A stretch of DNA of 64,000 nt from Heligmosomoides polygyrus polygyrus (lineage: Eukaryota; Nematoda; Chromadorea; Rhabditida; Heligmosomidae): the NCBI GenBank assembly GCA_947396885.1, contig OX377206.1:89091960-89155959 (forward strand), given 5' to 3'. Below are positions 55,901 through 64,000 of this stretch, piece after piece; the stretch's first letter is position 1, and each line of letters starts with the position of its first letter. Position numbers and translations under genes: made by a program. The notes under the pieces are model-generated. The model made no database searches. It had not been told where the DNA came from and worked only from the letters and a program-made list of their open reading frames with translations.

Positions 55901-58900
55901 CAGATTTATAACTGGTGCATCAAACAGTAGTGTCAAACCACTTGCTATTGAATTAGCTATTATTCTTGCACATATCAGGAGTCACTTAAAAATTATGCTT
56001 AGAATGTCCTACGTAATAATGGCTGTGTTAAGAATTTTCGGTCCATTAACGATATTAACATATCCAGTGAAATATGCTCACTAAATAATGTAAATCTTAA
56101 GCTTTATTCTGCTGGTTTCGTAGATAGTTTTACAAATATCCCATACAACACAATTATTAAGAAAATCACAGAAATTAAAAATATCTGCTTTAAAAATGCT
56201 AACAAAAACTTTCTGTTAGTAAATAAATAAAAAACATTTTATAGTGACTCACCTTCTCGAAACGGTAATTACAGATCTTACAAAAAAAGATCCTACTATA
56301 TATAAGCGAGAACGGTCGTTTGTCTGTGGGTGAGTTTGTGTGTGTGTGTGTTTGTTTGCACAGAAGTGCTGGGGGAGTGTGTTGGGAGGAAGTGTGGGGA
56401 AGGGGGGGGGGGGGAGGAGGTTGGAGTTGTCACCAGTTTGTCAACTGTTGTAGTTGTCGACGGGCGTCCATGTTCAGGCGACATGTCACCGATGTCGCGC
56501 AAAGGACGTTCAGGTTGAGAAGAGGTGTCACCGATGTCGCGCAATGCAGGTCCGGCTTGAGAAGACGTCACCGACGTCGTTCATCAGGTGCCTGGGTTTA
56601 GAAGTGGTGTCACCGATGTCGCGAAAGGCCTGTCTGAATTCAGACGACGTGTCACCGATGTCGCGCTAGGGGTTCCGGATTCACACGACGTGTCAACGAT
56701 GTCGCGCAAACCACGTCCGACTTGAGAAGACATGTCACCGACGTCGCTCATCAGGTGCCTGCATTCAGAAGAGGTGTCACCAATGTCGCGAAGGGCCTTC
56801 CAGATTCAGACGACGTGTCACCGATGTCGCGCAAAGCACGTTCGGGTTGAGAACACATGTCACTGACGTTGTTCAACAGGCCACCGGGTTTGGAAGAGGT
56901 GTCACCGCTGTCGCGCGAGGATTCCGGATTCAGACGACGTGATACCAGTGAAGGTGGGACCAGTAATTGGGAACCGGTGAAGGATGGGGTTCCAGTAAGG
57001 GGGAGCGGTAAAGGGTTGACCAATAAAGGGGGGACCAGTGAAGGTGAGACCAGCAATGGGGCCGGTAAGGGGGGGGGGGGAGAAGCAGCGAAGGGGACCG
57101 GTGAAGGGGGGGAGGGGTCCAGTGAAGATGGGACCGGTGAGGAAGGGACCAGTAATGGGGACCGGTGAAGGGGGGGGGGGGAGTGGTCCAGTGAAAGGGG
57201 GACCGCTGAGGAAGGGACCAGCAATGGGCACCGGTGAGGTAGTGGGGGGGGGGGAAGGGGCCGGTGAAGGGGGACCGGAAAAGGGTTGATGAGTTAAAAG
57301 GGGACCAGTGAGGGTGGGACCAGTAATGGGGATCGGTGAAGGATAGGATAACCAGCGAAGAGGGGACAAAGGGAGGTCCAGTGAAGGTGGTTGCAGTAGT
57401 AGGGACCGACGAAGGAGAGGGGGACCAGTGAAGGGTGAACCGGAAATGCGCTGACAATAAAGGGAAGCCAGTGATAAGGGACCAGTTAAAGAGGGTCCAG
57501 TGAAAGTGGTGGGCCTGCTTTGTCCTATTCCGCTATACCATTCTATATAGCAAAACCAGTTTTTTAATGAATGAGAGAAGGCCTAAAGAGGAGAAGAAGA
57601 CGTTCGGGGTGTTCTATACTCCGGGTTTGGGGCGAAGCCCCAACCAGACGTTTGGCGGCCGGCAGGCCGTTGAACGTCTGCTATAATATATATGCTAGAT
57701 TATTTATTAAACAATGCTTACTGCATGCTTGGCAACCCCACCTACAGACAAGTCAAAGGAGTTCCACAAGGTGGTGATGCCAGTCCAATTATAGCAGATC
57801 TTACTCTATGCTTATTTGAATTTAAAAGCTCATCTAACAATTTTCTATTTAATAAAGTTTTCCCACCTTATAGATTTATAGATGACATATTAATCATACG
57901 TAATCTAGAAAATAGTTACATTGAAGACAAATTATTTAACACTTACCAAAATTGTTTAAGTTTAACTATAACTAACGTTGATGACAAAATATGTAACTTT
58001 TTGGACTTAACAACTACAGTAGACGGCGACAGATTGTACACTAAATAATATAATAAACGGATTTTTTCATATTTAAAATAATCAGATTTCCCCATAGCTC
58101 TACTTAAACCAGCTACGCCCTTAAAAAATCAATAATTTCTTCTGGGACTCTCACATATCTCGAAATTCTACGAAAAAAGAAGACCTTATAGATAGATTAA
58201 GTAGCTTAATTAACAACCTACTGATGTTGGAGTATAGTAAAAAAGTTATCTTCCAAGCAATCATCTCATGCATCCTTAATAACAAAAATATTTCGTATAA
58301 ATATGAGCTTCCCAATTCTTTTGAGGAAACACATAAGTTTGTTGATAGTATATTTCAACAACTACTGTAGTTACAATTCTGTTTTAAGAATATATATCCT
58401 GTTTGCCTTCCTATAATATTGACTTTCTATTTACTTTTCCATAATTTGATCACTTAGTTTTCTTTTAGTCCACGCCCACTGCACTTTCCCGCAAATATTT
58501 TGATCTGCTTTGGTCATAAATAGTGCTCCACACTCTTGCTGACACTCTACCACTCCCTGCCCTACTGATGATCCTCTGGGAGTAATGGTAGCCGCTCTTT
58601 GTTTTCAATATCCTGTATAGGGCTAAGAGGTGAAGCAAGATATTTCTCACTTTTAGTCCTGCATCTCACTCAGTACATAATAATCTTTTCGAATTTGTTG
58701 CTTATCCGCCGTATTCGAAATAGGTTCGGCGGATAAACAAGAAACACCTTCGCGCACTACGAAACCGACGTCGTTTTTTGGATGCATTGTTGTCCAACGC
58801 AGTAGTCGCTTACTTCCACTGGAAGCCGGCTGACGCATCTGCGGATGGTGGTGGTCGCTCTGATGATCGTGGATTATCGTTGGCGAGTTGAGATTGTGCA

Positions 58901-59258
58901 GATTCGAGAGAATATTGTTAGGTAGATCGCTGCCTTTGATGATTTTCCACAAGCATATCACCAACAACAAACACAGGCACAACGTCCATATCGACTGAAA
59001 CAGTTGAAGATGAAATAATTCGAGAAATTCTGAAAAAAAGACATGAAAACTCACGTTGAAGAACATATAGGGTTTCATCAGACCGGCTCGATGCTTCGAA
59101 AGACCGAGAAATAGGAAGAACACAGTGAAGAAGTCGACAACTAGTAGCATCACCTCGATAGTGCCACTCAGCCCTAATCGTGGAATTCCGAAGAAGTATA
59201 GCGTCGCATTCGAAATGATCGCCAGCAGTGAAGAAATGCCCACTATACGACAGCCTAC
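52989..59258 (-). CDS. Four-transmembrane protein, 3' part (5' exon missing)
   Basis: Minus-strand exons 59055-59258 (acceptor TTTAG, donor GTGAGT), 58814-58994 (acceptor TTTCAG, donor GTAAGC) and 52989-53152 (acceptor ATTTAG, stop TGA). Phases 0 and 1 fit. Four hydrophobic spans appear in order: VGISSLLAIISNATLYFF, VMLLVVDFFTVFFLFLGL, SIWTLCLCLLLVICLWKI, and AAVMLSLVAIIIVDGFF followed by HIVYRTFSFFAYLED. The long loop before span 4 is rich in His, Asn and Ser. Layout and the VGCRIVGI start resemble the nematode four-TM LAPTM-like family; that naming is inference. If the donor at 58813 is not used, exon 2 reads on to a stop at 58653 and gives a three-span product. The first exon must lie to the right of 59258, and I could not find it. 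The last intron is 5.7 kb and full of transposons. Confidence 0.6.
53616..53908 (+). mobile_element. tRNA-derived SINE, full
   Basis: Head GGTGCGTGTAGCGCAGTCGG, tail TTTATACTTTATCCTTTAC. It lies in the last intron of the four-TM gene, antisense to it. Confidence 0.9.
53905..54745. mobile_element. Foldback element, ATTCGACGTGAAAATGG family
   Basis: The left arm (53915-54140, inverted) and right arm (54395-54740) carry the same series of blocks: CTCATTTCRATTTGG, TTTGATTTCA, TTCAATTCGACGTG. The centre has ATGCACTCG and GACGTTTCGGAAGAGGACAT. Confidence 0.6.
54752..55036 (+). mobile_element. tRNA-derived SINE
   Basis: Head reduced to GGAGCAAGTCGGAGGAGG; body and GGATGCGTGGCGCATCCC end are good. 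Confidence 0.8.
55165..55470 (+). mobile_element. tRNA-derived SINE, diverged
   Basis: GTGTCGTAGCGAATTGTGAGG head, GTGGCGCGTCCCGC and CCTTTATCCTTTATC at the end. Confidence 0.65.
55538..55790 (-). mobile_element. tRNA-derived SINE, diverged
   Basis: Reverse copy; GACAAATCTGGTACCGTTTC body and GGGACTCGAACCTTGAATC for the B box. Confidence 0.65.
55840..56290 (+). pseudogene. Reverse transcriptase fragment (Penelope type), 5' half
   Basis: Encodes CTPKLHKNPV, then after a frameshift FRFITGASNSSVKPLAIELA, and KTFYSDSPSRNGNYRSYKK near the end. TPKLHKNP and RFITGA are the early motifs of reverse transcriptases in the Penelope-like group. Several frameshifts and stops are present. The gene continues at 57699 beyond an insertion. 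Confidence 0.65.
56455..56945. repeat. 48-bp minisatellite in the Helitron-like element
   Basis: About ten units with GTGTCACCGATGTCGCGCAA, the inverse of the array at 41398 and 51145. The reverse frame reads DIGDTSSxPxRPLR repeated. It lies the same way round relative to the Helitron-like 5' end as at 51.3 kb. Confidence 0.85.
56940..57510. repeat. G-rich minisatellite (GGGACCAGTGAAGG-like)
   Basis: Degenerate 14-18 bp units such as GGGGGACCAGTGAAGG and GGGACCAGTAATGGG, with runs of 8-11 G. Pro-Val-Thr-Gly-rich ORFs on the other strand are by-products. Confidence 0.85.
57699..58370 (+). pseudogene. Reverse transcriptase fragment (Penelope type), 3' half
   Basis: Encodes YLLNNAYCMLGNPTYRQVKG, then VPQGGDASPIIADLTLCLFE, then YRFIDDILIIRN (catalytic DD), with an open frame to about 58046 followed by degraded KRIFSYLK and later stops. 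It joins in sense and order to the fragment at 55840-56290. It is distinct from the GIY-YIG element at 30 kb; a deeper-branching Penelope-like clade is possible. Confidence 0.75.
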
Positions 59259-59312
59259 CTAAACATGCCAAAAATTTATTTTGCTGTCAATTTGGAGTTC
59301 TATCCTCTAAAA

Positions 59313-59604
59313 ATGGACGCGTGGAGCGCAGTCGGAGGAGGCGCCGACTGTCACCTGCACCCGATACCAGGTTCCTGGTTCGGATTTCCTGCCCAGGCCA
59401 AGCAAGCCTTCCATCCCTCCGGGGTCGGTGAATTGGTACCAGACTTGTCTGGGAAGGATAAAGCGCTGAGTTATTCATCGACTGGCCACCGCAAGTCATT
59501 GTATGGCCAAATACGCATTCAACTCGCCTCCATGACATCCCGTAGAAATAGAATGCGTGGCGCATCCCAAAGGGGATTGAACAACGCCATCCTTTATCCC
59601 CTAA
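59313..59604 (+). mobile_element. tRNA-derived SINE, full
   Basis: Very clean copy (GGACGCGTGGAGCGCAGTCGG to CATCCTTTATCCCC), 55 bp upstream (in gene sense) of the first visible exon of the four-TM gene. Confidence 0.9.
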
Positions 59605-60002
59605 AATAGACCTACGTTTTGAATGAGTAAAGCGCTTATGACTTTAAAAGTACAGACCACAGAGAACAAGACAGAATATAAAGATTTTCATTAAATATGA
59701 CGTTGCTTCAAGAAAAATCTGTGGTGGCTTTTTTTTTGTGCAAAATTATTAAGTTGGTCTAAAAATAATGTCGGTTTTCGTCAATTTGTGAGCGTTCGAC
59801 AGTTTATAGCATAAAGCCTTAAAATTTTTCATGAATACTTCTTATATCGTTGAAAGTACAGGTTTCGTTCTAACAAAGCGCTACGCCTCATACAAAAATA
59901 TTCTTTTTTTTGTTTTTGAAAGCTTTTTCGATGCATAATGTAGGATATTGGAACCTATTATTGCCTATAGATTAGGGATTTTCGACGTTTTCATTTTTTT
60001 TA

Positions 60003-60285
60003 AATTAAAGGATAAACCGGAAGACGGCGGCATTCATTAATCGTTTCGTGAGATGCGCCACGCATTCCACTCCTACGGGATGCCTGTGAAAGCAGTGTGA
60101 TTGCGTATTTGGGCCATAGAGTGACTTGCGGTGGCCAATCGGTGAGCAAGTCAGTGTGTTATCATTCCACGTAGGTCTAGAACCCCGAAAGGAATGGAAG
60201 GCTTGGTTGCTCTAGACGAGGGCCGAAACAAGAACCATTCGCGAAAGTCGGCGCCTACTTCAGCTGTGGCAAGCCCTCCTAGAGC
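60003..60285 (-). mobile_element. tRNA-derived SINE, diverged
   Basis: Reverse copy starting AAAGGATAAACCGGAAGACG; the head is worn. Confidence 0.7.
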
Positions 60286-60385
60286 TTTACTATACAAAAG
60301 TAGGCATTTCGGTTTTCACTGAGGGCAGTTTAAACACTTTTTTAAATATGTTTTTGAAAATGCATATTTTTCACTTGTAAGATAG

Positions 60386-60676
60386 GGTAAATATAAAGGA
60401 CGGCGTAATTCAGTCCCTTTTGCGATGCGCCACACATTCTACTTCAACAAGATTTCGTGGAGGCGATTTGAATGTGTATTTGGCCATGCAATGACTTGCG
60501 GTGGCCGGCCGATGCACTAATCAGCGCTTTATCCTTCCCAGACAAATCTGGTACCATTTCACCGACCCCGAAGGGATGGAAGGCTTGGTTGGCCTGGGTG
60601 GGAAATCCGAACCGAAAACCTGATATCGGGTGCACGCGACAGCCAGCACCTCTTTCTACTGCGCTATACGTGCCCT
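60386..60676 (-). mobile_element. tRNA-derived SINE
   Basis: Reverse copy from AATATAAAGGACGGCGTAAT to TACTGCGCTATACGTGCCC. Confidence 0.85.
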
Positions 60677-60721
60677 TGCACTTACATTGGCTCCAAAAAC
60701 TCTTATCAGGTCTTACCAACA

Positions 60722-61172
60722 AACTATCTCAAGGTTAGGTCGGAACGGCCCAAATGTTGTATATGGGTAAAATCGCCTTTCTCTGGTGAACAACGAATAT
60801 CAGGTATCTCGATCCCAATACAATTCTGCGCGGAGTTAGAAAGGACGGAAGTTGGGCCGCTGGCGGTGTTAGCCCTCTGCCTGCACGCGTAGGGCGGGCT
60901 TAAGTTGGCTGGAAACACCGATGACGGCGGAGCAGCGGTGGCGCACAGGGTAGAGGGACGGCTTAATCTTCATGATCGCTATTTCCGTCCAATTTTAGCC
61001 GCTCTCAATTTTAGCCGGAGGGCTAACGCCGCCAGCGGCCCAGTTTCCGTTGTCCCTAACTCTGCGCAGAGGTGTATTGGGGTCGAGATTTTGCATTTTG
61101 TTGTTTCCCAGAGAGAGGCGATTCTGACCATAAACAACACTTGGGCCGTTCCGACCTACCACTGAGATAGTC
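60722..61172. mobile_element. Foldback element
   Basis: AACTATCTCAAGGTTAGGTC at the left faces GACCTACCACTGAGATAGT at the right. Arms of about 150 bp share GGAACGGCCCAA, CGCGGAGTTAG-type and GGGCCGCTGGCGG blocks in inverted order. Confidence 0.8.
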
Positions 61173-61176
61173 TTCT

Positions 61177-61548
61177 GGGCCCGGATTCATCAAGCAATGC
61201 TCATAGGTAGAGATACTGTAAGGGAGTCTTACCCACTACCAGCAATGGGTAGTGGGTACAATTCGTATTCATGAAAGGAATCAAGGTTAAGGTACAACTA
61301 GGCCTCTCGCGAGAGCAGCTGATCTCACTGGAGCGCCATTTTGTCAATGGGGCGCGAACAAGTCGCGGGTATACGAATGTAACCACGACGATCGGAGAGT
61401 TTTCTCTACCCACTGATATACCCACGAGGGGTAAGGAGGTTTTGCGGGTAAGGATTATCATGAATCGTGGGTATGTCCACATCGTGGGTATGTCCACCCT
61501 CTATACCCAGCATACCCGTGGATATGCGCGTTGAAGAATCCGAGCCCT
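61177..61548. mobile_element. MITE, GGATTCATCAA family
   Basis: Starts GGGCCCGGATTCATCAAGC and ends GAAGAATCCGAGCCC. Inner blocks CATACCCGTGG and TACCCACTACC occur in both orientations. It abuts another palindromic element at 61172. Confidence 0.7.
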
Positions 61549-61549
61549 G

Positions 61550-62475
61550 GTTAGAGCAAATTGTTTAAGTGAAGGCGGACACATTCGCGGCACTAAAACA
61601 GACAGCGAAAAAATGGGTCCTCCTTAACAATTTGAGTGCGGAGGCAAATTCAACATTAATTTTGGACAGGCACAATACTCTTGTATCGTCTAGGGGCTAA
61701 CCAGATATTCGGTACAAGCCTAGAGAGGCAGGTTTGCTCCGTATCTTTAAAATAAGTAGCTGCTTTAGCCCAGTCCTGACGAGCTTAGATTTCCACCTAT
61801 AGAGTCTACCTATCTGCTATTTTGAAAGTTTTGGAAAAATTCCTTAGAACCAGGAGGTGAAAAGGGAGAAACCGCAAAAAAGGGAGAAACCGCAACTCAG
61901 GAATTTCGCCGAAGACCTATTTGGTGAGAAATTTCCAAGGGAAGAACGTTATTCTACCTGTAGTTTCATTTTCCCACAGCAACAGGTGTTCGATGGAGCG
62001 GCGTCACCGTTGGCTTCACAGGTGACTACTGTGTCACGCTTCGCCCTCGTCGGCGTGTCTGAAATTCTTAGATGCAATCGAAATACAACGAAAAAAGAGA
62101 AAAAAATAAAATAAAGTAAATATTCTGGTAGGGTAATCAGCAGATAGCGTCAATTCTTAATCCTACGACCATCCTCACTAACAACAGCAGCAAACTCCAG
62201 AAAACGCGTGCAGCTGGTGTTTCTCTATGAAAATCCGATACTAGGATATAAGTGCAGAACGCCGGAGTCCATCCCTCGATGTCAGCTTCATGAAGCAACA
62301 CCGCTACCACTACGCCACCAAGGCCACGTTGCCAGCTTTTCACGCCGTCGTGGTCAGGTCGAGCCTGCACACTGTTACCCGTTGGAATATTTGAATGCAT
62401 CCTACTCGATTTTCTAAGGGAGCCGGCAAAAACAAATCATGTTCTGTTACTGTTTGAACGATGGAGTTTATTGAC
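61550..62475. other. No gene seen
   Basis: A short tandem AAAGGGAGAAACCGC pair at about 61860, otherwise unassigned. The first exon of the four-TM gene may lie in 59.3-64 kb but was not recognised. Confidence 0.4.
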
Positions 62476-62477
62476 AT

Positions 62478-62666
62478 GTGGCGTAGGTGAGCAGCATTGG
62501 TAGGTGGGAGCGCACCAGGCAATAGTAACCAGACAGAGCACAAGCCAAACACATGCCAGCCCATTAGGGTACCAACTGTGCATGCCCTCTGTGAATGGCA
62601 TGCCCATTCCATGCGGTCTGATTGGTTTAGGCGTTCCCACCTACAAATGCTGCTCACCTACGCGAC
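62478..62666. mobile_element. MITE, GTCGCGTAGGTGAGCAGC family
   Basis: The ends match those at 28281-28466 with one or two changes (GTGGCGTAGGTGAGCAGCAT and its inverse), and the length is nearly the same, 189 bp. Confidence 0.8.
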
Positions 62667-63189
62667 ATATACCGATTATTGCTACAGCATTCGCTCTTGC
62701 CGTTTGGTGAATCATTAGGACCATTGCCTTGTAAGACATCGTCTTGCAATCCATCGCTCATTCCTTGTAAGCGACGAGGTCTTCGCAAGGGTATCTGATA
62801 ATTTTTTGTAGTATATTATCAGTATAAGCTAAGGAAAGGTAAGTTAATGCTCAAGCCACATTCGTCAGTGTATGTAAGTAACAAATAGTAAAAACAAGTT
62901 TTCGAGGTCTCTGGACCATATTCATGCACCGACCTACTTGTTGCTGATTCCACAGCTAAGGAAGGGAACGAAGACCCCCTACTCACAGTCGTGCGCGATG
63001 GCGAACATGACAATGACGTGACATGATTTCGAACGAATTTCGGATTTCGGACGAGTTGCTTCGGTTAAAGTTGGAAAAACCTTGGCGTGACCGTAGCAAA
63101 CCGCTGGCACACGCCACGCTTTTTTAAGCCTTACGATATGAATATCTAGGCTCATTTTGTGATCTATGAGCCAAGAGGGACCTATGATA

Positions 63190-63620
63190 TATTGTACTTG
63201 TCTTACATAGACCTAACCACTTTCTGCGGATACATTCCATGGAGTGATGTGCAGGTTTGCTCATCAACCCGCGATACTGTAGCGTGTGGCTGCTGCCATT
63301 GCGTCGCGGATCACGTCGGCGTCCACGTGGGCATTCGATCGATGTCTTGCATGCCTGCGATGGCACTCCGATCAAGTGGGGAGTGGGAGAGAGGTAGTGG
63401 CGTTGCTTCGTACGAAGGAGGTCGGGGGTTCGGCTCTCCTGCGTTCCTGCGTTCCTGCGTTTTTGTATCACCCCCCCCCCTCCTCCCTAGGCGACGAAAG
63501 CAATTTCCACACGAACAGCTTGGATCGCACACACCCTGGAGTCCCTTCCCTAGCCTGATGCGGACTCCCCTTGGGCGACGAAAACGAGCTCTAATGACAA
63601 CGGCTCGGATGACGTAAACA
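63190..63620 (+). mobile_element. Third tRNA-like repeat family
   Basis: GGTCGGGGGTTCGGCTCTCC, a doubled CTGCGTTC run, then two GGGCGACGAAA blocks with GCGGACTCCCCTTGGGCGAC. The ORFs here are not genes. Confidence 0.5.
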
Positions 63621-63660
63621 GGCGCTGGCACATTGCCATGCAGCAGGTGGTTAGGTCTAA

Positions 63661-63996
63661 GGCCTCGTGCATACTTCCCGTCGCCGCGATGGAATCGCGG
63701 CGATGAGTTTTGCAGAGCGACGCGAAAGAATTTGAATTTCTCTGTGCTGGTCGCATCGCCCATCGCTTTGCAAGGGAGCGCGGCGGCGATCCGTCCAGGA
63801 ACAACGCTAAACACCGCGCGCGGCGCGAAAAAGTATGCCATGCCCGCGATGGGCGCCGGAAGCCATCGCGCATGCCGACCGCCACTGTTGCGGCGGCCGC
63901 GGCGAAGTTTCCTTTGACTATTCGACCGCGTGCGGCGGAATGGCCATGAACTGAGCGCCGCGATGGCATCGCAGCGATGGAAGTATGCCCCCGGCC
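63661..63996. mobile_element. 336-bp relative of the 134-bp MITE
   Basis: Ends GGCCTCGTGCATACTTCC and the inverse GGAAGTATGCCCCCGGCC, flanked by TAA. The inside is GC-rich with repeated CGCCGCGATGG blocks. ORFs across it are palindrome by-products. Confidence 0.75.
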
Positions 63997-64000
63997 TAAT

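Larger units (their letters stand above)
56291..57698 (+). mobile_element. Helitron-like non-autonomous element
   Basis: Starts TCCTACTATATATAAGCG with a GTCTGTGG-rich beginning and ends CTAG, about 15 bp after a 16-bp stem hairpin (57645-57660 with 57665-57680). A GGGGCGAAGCCCC hairpin precedes it. There is no target duplication; the base after CTAG is A rather than the usual T. It splits a reverse transcriptase pseudogene. It contains two minisatellites and no Rep/helicase. Confidence 0.65.

Noticed and set aside
56751..57457. Long Pro/Ser/Thr-rich ORFs on the minus strand
   Set aside because: They are translations of the G-rich and 48-bp minisatellites; no start context, introns or domain.
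63311..63969. Long overlapping ORFs at the right end
   Set aside because: They cover a tRNA-like repeat and a GC-rich palindromic MITE; openness on both strands reflects the inverted repeat.

Overview
This is eukaryotic DNA, most likely from a clade V (strongylid or hookworm-like) nematode. The evidence is a set of small exons with TTTCAG-type 3' splice sites, start codons at or just after a splice acceptor as in trans-spliced nematode mRNAs, host proteins with recognisable nematode-style relatives, mariner, Penelope-like and Helitron-like elements, and a very common tRNA-derived SINE. The species assignment is inference; the gene structures are read from the sequence.

Three host genes can be reconstructed. 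(1) An Ecdysoneless/SGT1-family gene on the + strand, 13 exons from 10664 to 26442. Every exon junction keeps phase and the product is 500 residues. Its introns hold SINEs, MITEs and Helitron-like pieces. (2) An acyl-CoA-binding-domain gene on the + strand, 5 exons from 34305 to about 38736, product about 120 residues. (3) The 3' part of a four-transmembrane protein gene on the - strand, exons at 59055-59258, 58814-58994 and 52989-53152. Its last intron has been expanded by more than 5 kb of transposons, and its first exon was not found.

The rest is mainly mobile DNA. Region 1-10.6 kb holds G-tract MITEs, tRNA-like repeats, AT-rich palindromes and other inverted-repeat elements. Region 27-28.2 kb is a nearly complete mariner with TA duplications. 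Region 30.1-31.7 kb is a Penelope-like element with GIY-YIG endonuclease, arranged as two head-to-head copies and carrying hammerhead-like motifs. Region 37.7-38.4 kb is a long palindromic element with a perfect 9-bp duplication inside the acyl-CoA-binding gene, and 38.95-39.85 kb is a second, internally deleted mariner.

Region 41.4-51.35 kb is a nested stack. A Helitron-like end with a 48-bp minisatellite was split by a hAT-like element (41586-51144, 8-bp duplication). That element was in turn entered by an LTR retrotransposon (41723-49861) and a SINE. The retrotransposon is the most unusual object here. One open frame of 1837 codons reads Gag, zinc knuckle, an envelope-like glycoprotein with signal and membrane segments, protease, reverse transcriptase and RNase H. 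The envelope-like part therefore lies between Gag and Pol, and no integrase is visible.

Region 51.4-52.5 kb is an inverted-repeat element carrying a 117-bp tandem array. Region 55.8-58.4 kb is a decayed Penelope-type reverse transcriptase interrupted by a 1.4-kb Helitron-like element full of minisatellites. The right end holds more SINEs and palindromic MITEs.
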